Part shown: positions 1 through 6,899 of the stretch, piece by piece
Position numbering within the stretch: position 1 is the stretch's first letter
Layout of the letters: every line of letters starts with the position of its first letter
Assembly (NCBI GenBank): GCA_001464765.1
Contig: LNDV01000034.1
Coordinates: 558,001-622,000, forward strand
Length of the DNA stretch: 64,000 nucleotides
Reading direction: 5' to 3'
DNA from: Betaproteobacteria bacterium Ga0077526
GTDB lineage: Bacteria > Pseudomonadota > Gammaproteobacteria > Burkholderiales > Ga0077523
The notes under the pieces: model-generated
The model's database searches: none
Seen by the model: the letters and a program-made list of their open reading frames with translations, nothing else
What the model was told of the DNA's origin: nothing
Program-made: the position numbers and the translations under genes

Positions 1-1
1 C

Positions 2-115
2 ACGGACCCGGGCTCGGTTCGCGACTTCCAGGCGTTCGCAAAGCAGACGGGCCATGCGCTGCTCGAGATGCTGGAAGCGGCCGGAGAATTCCAGTTCCTG
101 CTGCGAAAGAAGTGA
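2..115 (+). CDS. TusA/SirA-family sulfurtransferase-like protein, C-terminal part
   Basis: Open frame entering from the left edge and ending TGA at 113-115; only the last 37 residues are visible. The tail has a DPGS motif, an alternating hydrophobic strand and the ending FLLRKK, which is how TusA-family proteins end. The family relays sulfur as a protein persulfide on an N-terminal Cys-Pro-x-Pro motif, which lies outside the window. Its stop overlaps the coq7 start by one base (TGATG), suggesting coupled translation. The family call rests on a short stretch. Confidence 0.6.
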   Translation, partial: TDPGSVRDFQAFAKQTGHALLEMLEAAGEFQFLLRKK

Positions 116-741
116 TGAACCTGGTCGACCGCCTCATCGTCGGATTCGACAACGGCCTCCGGACCCTCGCCGCCCAGGCCGTGTCATCCCGGCCCCACCC
201 GGACGCCGTCCTGCCCGAGGCGGACCTCAGCGAGGTCGAGAAGCGCCACAGCGCTAGCCTCATGCGGGTCAACCACACCGGCGAAATCTGCGCCCAGGCC
301 TTGTATGCCGGACAGGCGCTCACTGCCCGGGATTCGGAAGTCCGTGACGTTCTGGCCGAAGCCGGGCGGGAGGAAGTGGACCACCTCGCCTGGACGCAAA
401 GACGTATCGAAGCCCTGGGGGGCAGGACCAGTGTGCTGAATCCCCTCTTCTATGCCAGCTCGTTCGCTCTCGGCGCGCTTTCGGGTCTGGCCGGGGATCG
501 TTGGAATCTCGGGTTCCTCGCCGAGACCGAACGTCAGGTGGAAAGTCACCTCCGCGACCATCTCGGGCGCCTTCCGGACGCCGACGCCAAGAGCCGGGTC
601 GTGCTGGAGCAGATGCGGGACGATGAAGCCAAGCACGCCCGGACCGCTCTGGACCAGGGGGGCGCGCCGCTTCCCGGACCGGTTCAGGCAGTCATGAAGG
701 CGGCATCCCGCATCATGACTGCCACCACCTACCGGTTCTGA
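115..741 (+). CDS. coq7: Coq7-type 3-demethoxyubiquinol 3-hydroxylase (di-iron)
   Basis: 208-residue di-iron carboxylate enzyme that performs the last ring hydroxylation of ubiquinone synthesis at the membrane. The metal ligands of the family are visible: Glu57 in HTGE, the first E-x-x-H at Glu87-His90, Glu139 and the second E-x-x-H at Glu171-His174. The protein ends in the family-typical TYRF. ATG at 115 is preferred over GTG at 112 because it overlaps the upstream stop as TGATG. It converges on the osmC-like gene, and the two stop codons form the palindrome TGATCA at 739-744 with no spacer. Supplying quinone fits the bc1 operon nearby. Confidence 0.93.
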   Translation: MNLVDRLIVGFDNGLRTLAAQAVSSRPHPDAVLPEADLSEVEKRHSASLMRVNHTGEICAQALYAGQALTARDSEVRDVLAEAGREEVDHLAWTQRRIEALGGRTSVLNPLFYASSFALGALSGLAGDRWNLGFLAETERQVESHLRDHLGRLPDADAKSRVVLEQMRDDEAKHARTALDQGGAPLPGPVQAVMKAASRIMTATTYRF

Positions 742-1170
742 TCAGGCCGGAGCAGCCAGTTCCACGATCTCGAAGTCGTGAGTCACGGTGGCGGTCTTGC
801 CGAGCATGATGCTCGCGGAGCAGTACTTGGTCGCCGACAGTTCGATCGCCCGCTCGACCGCCTCCCTCTTCACATTGCGCCCCTTCACGACGAAGTGCAG
901 GTGAATGCGAGTGAACACTTTCGGATCGGTCTCGGCGCGGTCAGCCTCCATCTCGACGGCGACGTCGGCGATGTCCTGCCGACCCTTGCGCAGCATGGTC
1001 ACCACGTCATAGGCCGTGCAACCGCCCGCGCCGGCCAGCAGCGTTTCCATCGGTCGGGGCCCCAGGTTGCGGCCGCCACCTTCCGGAGCCCCATCCATCA
1101 CGATGGCATGACCGCTTTCGGTTTCACCGAGGAAGGTGACGCCTTCCACCCACTTGATTCTCGCTTTCAT
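742..1170 (-). CDS. OsmC/Ohr-family peroxide-reductase-like protein
   Basis: 142-residue single-domain OsmC-like protein. The two cysteines expected of the thiol-dependent hydroperoxide reductase family are present at Cys51 (in GGC-T) and Cys117 (in KYCSAS), and the conserved P-x-E-x-x-L-x-G-x-G-x-C helix start is clear. The family detoxifies organic or fatty-acid hydroperoxides in the cytoplasm. Whether this one belongs to OsmC, Ohr or the YhfA branch cannot be settled by eye; the N-terminal KWVEGVTF resembles the YhfA-like branch. It is a monocistronic minus-strand gene facing coq7. Confidence 0.85.
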   Translation of the reverse strand: MKARIKWVEGVTFLGETESGHAIVMDGAPEGGGRNLGPRPMETLLAGAGGCTAYDVVTMLRKGRQDIADVAVEMEADRAETDPKVFTRIHLHFVVKGRNVKREAVERAIELSATKYCSASIMLGKTATVTHDFEIVELAAPA

Positions 1171-1638
1171 GACGACGTTCCGCTCGCAGGTTCTCAGGGA
1201 AGCCGGATTCTAGCCGTCGAGAGCCGTCACTCCCGCACGATGCAGGTACCGGACGCCTGATTTCCGGTGGGACACGATTGCTGTCCAGCGTTTCATTCTG
1301 CAACGCAATATGTCAGACTCGTTAAGCTGTAAGCGCAGGTATTGAGACTTCGTCGATTCCTTCTGAAGAATCTGGAGTTTTCGCGAAACTTGCTCTTCCG
1401 CTCAATGCTCTGAGCAATGCAATGAGTCTTCTGACAACCGCCTGCCCGCGTGTCCGCAGCGCCTTTCCAGGTATTGTGCGACGCAGCACGCGCTTTCTTC
1501 GCATCGAACGACATATTTGTGTGACGAGCTGGCGAGAACGAAGAAAACTTGATATCGATCAATAAGTTAAAAGTCTTTTTCAAGACATTTCATGATTCAG
1601 CCGCTATACTCCCGAGTCTTTCTCGCTAGGTGATCAAC
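1171..1638. other. Intergenic region with divergent control signals
   Basis: About 470 bases between the osmC-like gene and petA, noticeably more AT-rich than its surroundings. It should hold the promoters of both. A small open frame inside it on the minus strand (1293-1583) has no recognisable motif or ribosome binding site and was not called. Only the petA promoter could be placed. Confidence 0.6.
1582..1610 (+). promoter_or_regulatory. Sigma70-type promoter of petABC
   Basis: AAGACA at 1582-1587 and TATACT at 1605-1610 are separated by exactly 17 bases. Predicted transcription would begin near 1617, about 22 bases before the petA ATG. The -10 box is one base from consensus and the -35 matches four of six positions. 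Confidence 0.55.
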
Positions 1639-2238
1639 ATGGCGCAGATGCCCGCACCCGACGGCAAGAAGAGGCGACTCCTGCTGGGCGCGACCAGCGT
1701 AGTCGGTGCCGTGGGGGCCGCTTTCGTGGCCACCCCCTTCCTCTCCAGCATGGCCCCCAGTGCCCGCGCGAAAGCGGCCGGCGCACCCGTTGAAATCGAT
1801 ATCTCCAAACTCGAGCCCGGCATGATGGTGACGGTCGAGTGGCGAGGCCGTCCGGTCTGGATCATCAAGCGCACGAAGGAAATGCTCGATGCGCTCGGCA
1901 AGGCGTCCGACAAGATGGCCGACCCGGAGTCAGGCCAGCCGCTTCAGCCCGAATACGCCAAGAACGCCACCCGCTCGATCAAGCCGGAAATCATGGTGGT
2001 GGTTGGCATCTGCTCGCACCTCGGCTGTTCGCCGTCCGAGAAGATGACGATCGGCCCGGAGAGCGGACTGGGCGACGATTGGCCGGGCGGCTTCTACTGC
2101 CCCTGTCACGGCTCGAAGTTCGACTTGGCCGGCCGCGTCTTCAAGGGCATGCCCGCGCCGGTGAACCTCACTGTTCCTCCCCACACTTACCTTGCCGATT
2201 CGCGACTGCTGATCGGTGAAGACAAGAAAGGAGCCTGA
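1639..2238 (+). CDS. petA: Ubiquinol-cytochrome c reductase Rieske iron-sulfur subunit
   Basis: 199-residue Rieske subunit of the bc1 complex, which moves electrons from ubiquinol to cytochrome c1. A KKRR stretch precedes one hydrophobic helix near residues 12-35, fitting Tat-dependent insertion with an uncleaved anchor. The [2Fe-2S] boxes are CSHLGC (Cys125, His127, Cys130) and CPCHGS (Cys154, Cys156, His157). The start is set by the Shine-Dalgarno AGGTGA at 1628-1633, five bases before ATG 1639; the in-frame GTG at 1630 lies inside that element and is unlikely. First gene of petABC, five bases from petB. Confidence 0.97.
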   Translation: MAQMPAPDGKKRRLLLGATSVVGAVGAAFVATPFLSSMAPSARAKAAGAPVEIDISKLEPGMMVTVEWRGRPVWIIKRTKEMLDALGKASDKMADPESGQPLQPEYAKNATRSIKPEIMVVVGICSHLGCSPSEKMTIGPESGLGDDWPGGFYCPCHGSKFDLAGRVFKGMPAPVNLTVPPHTYLADSRLLIGEDKKGA

Positions 2239-2243
2239 CCGAG

Positions 2244-3509
2244 ATGAGCAAGCCGGCAGCCCTCATGCAGTGGATCGACGCACGTTTCCCGCTCACGTCG
2301 ACCTGGAAGGCGCATCTGTCCGAGTACTACGCGCCGAGGAACTTCAACTTCTGGTACTACTTCGGGTCGCTTGCGCTTCTGGTGCTGGTGATCCAGATCC
2401 TCTCCGGGATCTTCCTCACCATGCACTACAAGGCCGACGCCTCCCAGGCGTTCGCCTCGGTCGAATACATCATGCGCGACGTGCCGTGGGGGTGGCTGGT
2501 CCGCTACATCCACTCCACCGGCGCGTCGATGTTCTTCGTCGTCGTGTATATGCACATGTTCCGCGGGCTGCTTTACGGTTCCTACCGCAAGCCTCGCGAA
2601 CTGGTGTGGATCTTCGGCATGCTGATCTACCTCTGCCTGATGGCGGAAGCGTTCTTCGGCTACCTGCTCCCGTGGGGCCAGATGTCCTACTGGGGCGCCC
2701 AGGTGATCGTGAACCTGTTCAGCGCCGTGCCCTTCATCGGCGAGGATCTCTCCATCTGGATCCGTGGAGACTACGTGGTGTCGGATGCCACGCTCAACCG
2801 TTTCTTCGCGTTCCACGTGATCGCCATTCCGCTTGTCCTGATCGGCCTGGTCGCCGCGCACATCGTCGCGCTCCACGAAGTCGGCTCGAACAACCCGGAC
2901 GGCATCGAGATCAAGAAGAACAAGGACCCGAAGACCGGCATTCCCCTCGACGGGATCCCCTTCCACCCGTACTACACGGTGAAGGACATCGTCGGTGTGG
3001 TGGTCTTCCTGATGATTTTCTCGATCATCGTGTTCTTCCTTCCGGAAATGGGCGGGTACTTCCTCGAGTACAACAACTTCATCCCCGCCGATCCGATGAA
3101 GACCCCGCCGCATATCGCGCCGGTCTGGTACTTCACCCCCTACTACGCGATGCTCCGTGCGGTGCCCGCCATGTTCGGCTCCCAGTTCCCGGGCGTGATC
3201 GTGATGGGTGCAGCCGTGGTTATCTTCTTCCTCCTGCCGTGGCTCGATCGCGGCAAGGTGAAGTCGATCCGCTACCGGGGTCCGCTGTTCAGGGCCGCGC
3301 TCGCCGTGTTCGTGGTGACCTTCATCATCCTCGGCTGGCTGGGCGTGCAACCCACCGACTTCCTCGGGAAGGTGGGCAGCACGGACCTCGAAATGGCAAC
3401 GCTACTGGCCCGAATCTTCACGATCATCTACTTCCTGTTCTTCCTCGCGATGCCCTGGTACACCCGCGCGGACAAGGAACTTCCCGAACCCTCGCGAGTG
3501 ACGGGGTGA
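2244..3509 (+). CDS. petB: Cytochrome b subunit of the bc1 complex
   Basis: 421-residue polytopic membrane protein with about eight transmembrane helices that carries hemes bL and bH and the quinol sites of the bc1 complex. Clear markers are the early SGIFLTMHY helix, the Gly-rich GYLLPWGQMSYWGA segment, paired helix histidines (HSTGAS, HMFRG, FHVIAIP, AAHIVALHE) and the PPHIAPVWYF stretch near the Qo site (canonical PEWY region, here less typical). Length matches proteobacterial cytochrome b. It sits between petA and petC with two- to five-base gaps, so the three are one transcript. Confidence 0.97.
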   Translation: MSKPAALMQWIDARFPLTSTWKAHLSEYYAPRNFNFWYYFGSLALLVLVIQILSGIFLTMHYKADASQAFASVEYIMRDVPWGWLVRYIHSTGASMFFVVVYMHMFRGLLYGSYRKPRELVWIFGMLIYLCLMAEAFFGYLLPWGQMSYWGAQVIVNLFSAVPFIGEDLSIWIRGDYVVSDATLNRFFAFHVIAIPLVLIGLVAAHIVALHEVGSNNPDGIEIKKNKDPKTGIPLDGIPFHPYYTVKDIVGVVVFLMIFSIIVFFLPEMGGYFLEYNNFIPADPMKTPPHIAPVWYFTPYYAMLRAVPAMFGSQFPGVIVMGAAVVIFFLLPWLDRGKVKSIRYRGPLFRAALAVFVVTFIILGWLGVQPTDFLGKVGSTDLEMATLLARIFTIIYFLFFLAMPWYTRADKELPEPSRVTG

Positions 3510-3511
3510 CC

Positions 3512-4255
3512 ATGAAAGCACTGAAGACACTGCTTGCCGTCTGCGCATTCCTGCCCGCCATGGCGATTGCCGCAGGCGGTCACGTGAAGCTGGAAACCGC
3601 GCCGATCGACAACCACGACGCGGCGTCCCTCCAGCGCGGCGCGCAACTGTTCGTGAACTACTGCCTCAACTGTCATGCCGCCAGCTACATGCGCTACAAC
3701 CGGCTGATGGACCTCGGCCTCAGCGAACAGCAGGTGAAGGACAACCTGATGTTCGCCTCCGAGAAAGTGGGCGATCAGATGCGAGTGGCCATGAGCGCGA
3801 AGGACGCCGTCACGTGGTTCGGCGCCCAGCCGCCCGACCTCTCGGTCATCGCGCGCTCCCGCGGCGCCGATTGGCTCTACACCTACCTGCGTTCGTTCTA
3901 CCGCGACGAGTCCCGCCCCACAGGGTGGAACAACATCGTGTTCCCCAACGTGGGAATGCCGCATGTCTTGTGGGAGCTTCAGGGCCAGATGGCGCTGGAA
4001 CCCGTCAAGGAAACCGAAGGCGAACACCACGGCAGCGGTCATGCCGAGCCCAAACTGGTGATGGCGCTGCCGGGAGAGATGTCCGTCAAGGACTACGATC
4101 GCGCCGTGGCGGATCTCGTCAACTATCTGGTGTTCCAGGGCGAGCCCGCGCGGAGCAATCGAGTGCAGATCGGCATCATCACGCTGCTCTTCCTCGGCGT
4201 CATGCTGGTGCTCGCCTACGCTCTGAAGAAAGAATTCTGGAAGGACGTCCACTGA
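3512..4255 (+). CDS. petC: Cytochrome c1 subunit of the bc1 complex
   Basis: 247-residue periplasmic c-type cytochrome. A cleavable signal peptide covers roughly residues 1-20 (ending AIAAGG). The heme motif CLNCH is at Cys51-Cys54-His55, and a single C-terminal anchor helix (IITLLFLGVMLVLAYAL) is followed by a positive tail. It takes electrons from the Rieske centre. ATG 3512 lies two bases after the petB stop and is followed directly by the signal peptide, so the longer upstream open frame is not the protein. Confidence 0.96.
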   Translation: MKALKTLLAVCAFLPAMAIAAGGHVKLETAPIDNHDAASLQRGAQLFVNYCLNCHAASYMRYNRLMDLGLSEQQVKDNLMFASEKVGDQMRVAMSAKDAVTWFGAQPPDLSVIARSRGADWLYTYLRSFYRDESRPTGWNNIVFPNVGMPHVLWELQGQMALEPVKETEGEHHGSGHAEPKLVMALPGEMSVKDYDRAVADLVNYLVFQGEPARSNRVQIGIITLLFLGVMLVLAYALKKEFWKDVH

Positions 4256-4280
4256 ACGTCCATCACGGGAGAACCAGAAC

Positions 4281-4880
4281 ATGATGACCCTGTACTCAGG
4301 CACCACCTGTCCCTTCAGCCAGCGCTGCCGAATCGTGCTGTACGAGAAGGGAATGGATTTCCAGATCCACGATGTGGATCTGTTCAACAAGCCTGAAGAT
4401 CTCGCGGTGATGAATCCGTATAACCGGACCCCGGTGCTCGTCGAGAGGGATCTGATCCTGTACGAGTCCAACATCATCAACGAGTACATCGATGACCGCT
4501 TTCCGCATCCGCAGCTCATGCCGGCGGACCCGGTCATGCGTGCGAGGGCCCGACTGTTCCTGTTCCGCTTCGAAACCGAGCTGTTCTGCCACATCGAACA
4601 CCTGGAGGAGGGCAAGCAGAAGACTGCCGACCGAGCCCGCCAGTTGGTCCGTGACAGTCTCGCTGAGATTGCGCCGGTGTTCACCAAGCAGAAGTTCATG
4701 CTGGGTGACGAGTACTCGATGCTCGACGTCGCGATTGCGCCACTGCTCTGGCGCCTGGATTACTACGGGATCCAGATTCCGAAGCAGGCAGCACCGCTCC
4801 TTAAGTACGCCGAGCGCCTGTTCAGCCGTCCCGCCTTCATCGAAGCGCTCACGCCGGCAGAGAAGGTGATGCGCAAGTGA
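4281..4880 (+). CDS. sspA: Stringent starvation protein A (GST-fold)
   Basis: 199-residue protein with an N-terminal thioredoxin/GST-like domain (YSGTTCPFSQRCR) and an alpha-helical C-terminal domain. SspA binds RNA polymerase and alters transcription under starvation and acid stress in Escherichia coli; it lacks GST activity there. The characteristic NPYNRTPVLVERDL and YESNIINEYIDDRFPHP segments are present. Two adjacent ATGs (4281, 4284) are possible starts. It lies 25 bases after petC and overlaps sspB by four bases, an order common in betaproteobacteria. Confidence 0.95.
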   Translation: MMTLYSGTTCPFSQRCRIVLYEKGMDFQIHDVDLFNKPEDLAVMNPYNRTPVLVERDLILYESNIINEYIDDRFPHPQLMPADPVMRARARLFLFRFETELFCHIEHLEEGKQKTADRARQLVRDSLAEIAPVFTKQKFMLGDEYSMLDVAIAPLLWRLDYYGIQIPKQAAPLLKYAERLFSRPAFIEALTPAEKVMRK

Positions 4881-5299
4881 CGATGCCGTCGACCACCCCG
4901 TACCTCATCCGGGCCATCTACGAGTGGTGCGTAGACAATGGCTTCACCCCGTACCTGGCGGTACGGGTGGATGAGCGTACCCGGGTGCCGATGGACTACG
5001 TACGCGATGGCGAGATCGTCCTCAACGTCAGTGCCGATGCCACCCGCAATCTGACCATCGGCAATGACGTCATCCAGTTCTCGGCAAGATTCAATGGCCG
5101 GTCCCAGGAACTCTCCGTTCCGGTGGACCGCGTCGGCGGCATCTTCGCCAAGGAAAACGGGCAGGGACTGGCCTTTCCGGAAGTCGAGCCTCCTGCCCTT
5201 TCCACATCGGCCGACGATGCACCCGAGACCGTCGAGACCGGTGATGACCGCCCTGCGCCCCCTACTGGCGGACGCCCCAAGCTCCAGGTAGTGAAGTAG
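4877..5299 (+). CDS. sspB: ClpXP protease specificity-enhancing factor SspB
   Basis: 140-residue adaptor that delivers ssrA-tagged proteins to ClpXP. The folded substrate-binding domain spans about residues 5-105 (YLIRAIYEWCVDNGFTPY, then NVSADAT and the VGGIFAKENGQG end). An acidic flexible linker follows, and the tail GGRPKLQVVK is the ClpX-binding motif seen in other SspB proteins. The GTG start at 4877 overlaps the sspA stop (GTGA); ATG 4883 is the alternative. Translational coupling with sspA is likely. Confidence 0.95.
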   Translation: MTMPSTTPYLIRAIYEWCVDNGFTPYLAVRVDERTRVPMDYVRDGEIVLNVSADATRNLTIGNDVIQFSARFNGRSQELSVPVDRVGGIFAKENGQGLAFPEVEPPALSTSADDAPETVETGDDRPAPPTGGRPKLQVVK

Positions 5300-5346
5300 G
5301 CGAGGCCCGTCGTCCGACTGGCCGCTCGCTATAATTCCCCCGGAAC

Positions 5347-5422
5347 GCCGGATTAGCTCAGTTGGTAGAGCAACCGCCTTGTAAGCGGTAGGTCATCCGT
5401 TCGAGTCGGATATCCGGCACCA
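5347..5422 (+). tRNA. tRNA-Thr (anticodon TGT)
   Basis: A 76-nt cloverleaf. The acceptor arm GCCGGAT pairs with ATCCGGC, the D arm contains AGCTCAGTTGGTAGAGC, the anticodon stem CCGCC/GGCGG-like pairing surrounds the loop with TGT, and the T arm holds GTTCGAGTC. CCA is encoded at 5420-5422. The 3' end is a typical integrase target, and accessory DNA begins right behind it. Confidence 0.97.
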
Positions 5423-5594
5423 TCAAACGCCATTTCTTGTTGCTACGGTTCGCTTCGTTCCCGGTCGCTTGTGCCGATTTGAATACCAGATTGGATACCG
5501 CTTTCGGCGTGGCCCCGCAGTGATGAAAAGTGCGATCGGCCGTTCTCTCCGTTTGCCCAGCCAAAGTCAATGTGCGCAGCCCTGACGTGCCGGA

Positions 5595-5870
5595 TGATCA
5601 AGGCCAGCCTATTCGCATCCCCTTGACCGTAGGGCACTGCCGGCTGCCCGCTCACCTGCATCTGCGAGCGCCGCGCCGCCACGTCGTAGCTCTGTGTGAT
5701 GGTGCTCGCGCCCGCACCCAGCGGGACGGTCTCGGTCGCCACCGCATCGAAAAGGTTGCAGCTCCGGCCCGCAACGCTTCACGTTCCTGCGGAACGTAAG
5801 CCTCCACCGAAATGGCCACTGCCGTTTTCTCAAGTGCGGGTCACCGTGCCGGAGAGGCTGTCGGCGATCT
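5595..5870 (-). pseudogene. Degenerate RHS/YD-repeat fragment
   Basis: Reading on the minus strand gives TETVPLGAG, YDVAARR and DANRL in order, the same as an internal stretch of the large RHS gene. Positions 5641-5751 align with 8243-8353 with about 12 mismatches in 111 bases. The repeat is interrupted: after the shared part an unrelated stretch of about 70 bases intervenes before the homology resumes near 5836 (RHS motif SGTVT). The frame is broken and no start or stop is meaningful. Confidence 0.8.
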
Positions 5871-5904
5871 GACGTCACGCCGGAAGGCGATGCAAACTGA
5901 GAAA

Positions 5905-5928
5905 CATCGTGCTTTGTGATGCACGATG
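5905..5928. repeat. 8-bp inverted repeat (hairpin)
   Basis: CATCGTGC and GCACGATG form a perfect 8-bp stem with an 8-base loop. It immediately precedes and overlaps the short repeat shared with the 56-kb transposon graveyard. No poly-T follows directly, although TTTTTT occurs at 5944-5949. Confidence 0.6.
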
Positions 5929-5943
5929 AAAGACCTGACCCCG
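5918..5943 (+). repeat. 26-bp dispersed repeat, copy 1
   Basis: Matches 56385-56410 at 22 of 26 positions and ends in CTGACCCCG. In both places an RHS scrap on the minus strand lies just to the left, so the repeat marks a shared decayed cassette. Confidence 0.6.
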
Positions 5944-6084
5944 TTTTTTCGTGAGCAGACACGGCGCGAAAGCACAACGCCGTCAATCAACAACCCTGCT
6001 GGACCCTTCGTTCTGATCGTCCTCATCGATGTCCATCGCCAAACCAGAACATCACAACATCAATTCTCGTGAACGCACTCAGGA

Positions 6085-6156
6085 AAGCCGTGTGCGGGAA
6101 AACCGCATGCAAAGTTTGATGAGGGAGGACAGGCGAAAGCCTGTTCTCTACTCTAT
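6085..6156 (+). mobile_element. Group II intron 3' remnant (domains V and VI)
   Basis: Bases 6085-6118 match bacterial group II domain V: the catalytic-triad AGC at 6086-6088, a stem closed by the tetraloop in GCGGGAAAACCGC, and the partner GTT. Two C-to-A type mismatches (at 6112-6113) damage the basal helix. Bases 6121-6156 form a domain VI-like hairpin (ACAGGC GAAA GCCTGT) and end TACTCTAT, the usual 3' boundary. No reverse transcriptase or upstream domains could be seen, so this is a fragment and probably inactive. Confidence 0.65.
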
Positions 6157-6212
6157 CCCGGCGTACGGTACAGGCGGCTGATGGGTGACCCCGACATTGT
6201 GAGGATGAATCC

Positions 6213-6899
6213 TCAATCCTCGCAGTTAGTCCCGGCAGCGCCCATAGCCTCCAGGGTCGACCGCGACCTTACCTCCGCTGTAGCGATCTGCCGTGCGGTC
6301 AGGCGAAGGCGCAACGCGTTCTTCTTCTCGACAAGCTCACTTCGCGACATACCCGAGGTAGTCGAGACGCACGCTTTGCGTCCTTCAGAAACCAGCAACG
6401 TAGTTAGAATCCAAGCGTATGCCTCCTCTTCATCCTTGGTCGTTCCGACGCCAGCAATTAGGAGTTCAATCAACGTCTCCATAGCATCAGTTTCACCTCC
6501 CATTGCTGCTCGCCGAGTCCAGTCAAACGCTGCCGCTAGATTGGGGCCGACTTCTGAATTAGGATCAGAAAGACGGCGGGCGAATGCCATCTGTCCAGCC
6601 GGGTAGCCGCGTACCGCGGCCCGCTCCATCCACGCCATCGCCGCAACTGGATCATCAATCTCTCGGCTGTAGTAGATCGCGACGGCGTAAGCGGCCTCAC
6701 CGTTTCCTTGGCGCGCTCGATTGAGCAGATCCAACAAGAGCCCGGTTAGCGCGTATTGTTGTTCTGACGCTCCAACCGGAGTCTCCTGAAAAAGATTCTT
6801 GGCAAGGCTTCCTTTGGTGAGCACGTCAGCTAGACCGAATCCAGCCAAGACCAATACAATCAGGGCGAGCAGTGTACGGACCACTCCCGATACGGTCAT
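6213..6899 (-). CDS. Sel1-repeat membrane-anchored protein, candidate immunity/partner of the RHS protein
   Basis: 228 residues: an N-terminal hydrophobic helix (about residues 5-27, VVRTLLALIVLVLAGFGL) and then Sel1-like helical repeats (DPVAAMAWMERAAVRGYPAGQ and PNLAAAFDWTRRAAMGGETDA). Sel1 repeats mediate protein-protein contacts. ATG 6899 overlaps the RHS stop as ATGA, so it was chosen over the ATG at 6908. A small gene coupled to the 3' end of a polymorphic toxin is the usual place for an immunity gene, but this role is inferred from position only. Its base composition is less GC-rich than the RHS core. Confidence 0.75.
   Translation of the reverse strand: MTVSGVVRTLLALIVLVLAGFGLADVLTKGSLAKNLFQETPVGASEQQYALTGLLLDLLNRARQGNGEAAYAVAIYYSREIDDPVAAMAWMERAAVRGYPAGQMAFARRLSDPNSEVGPNLAAAFDWTRRAAMGGETDAMETLIELLIAGVGTTKDEEEAYAWILTTLLVSEGRKACVSTTSGMSRSELVEKKNALRLRLTARQIATAEVRSRSTLEAMGAAGTNCED

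Noticed and set aside
1293-1583. 96-codon minus-strand frame in the osmC-petA gap
   Set aside because: No motif, no ribosome binding site, atypical composition, and it lies in the expected promoter region.
2187-3350. 387-codon minus-strand frame across petB
   Set aside because: His/Glu/Asp-rich antisense shadow of a GC-rich membrane gene; the plus strand encodes a certain cytochrome b.
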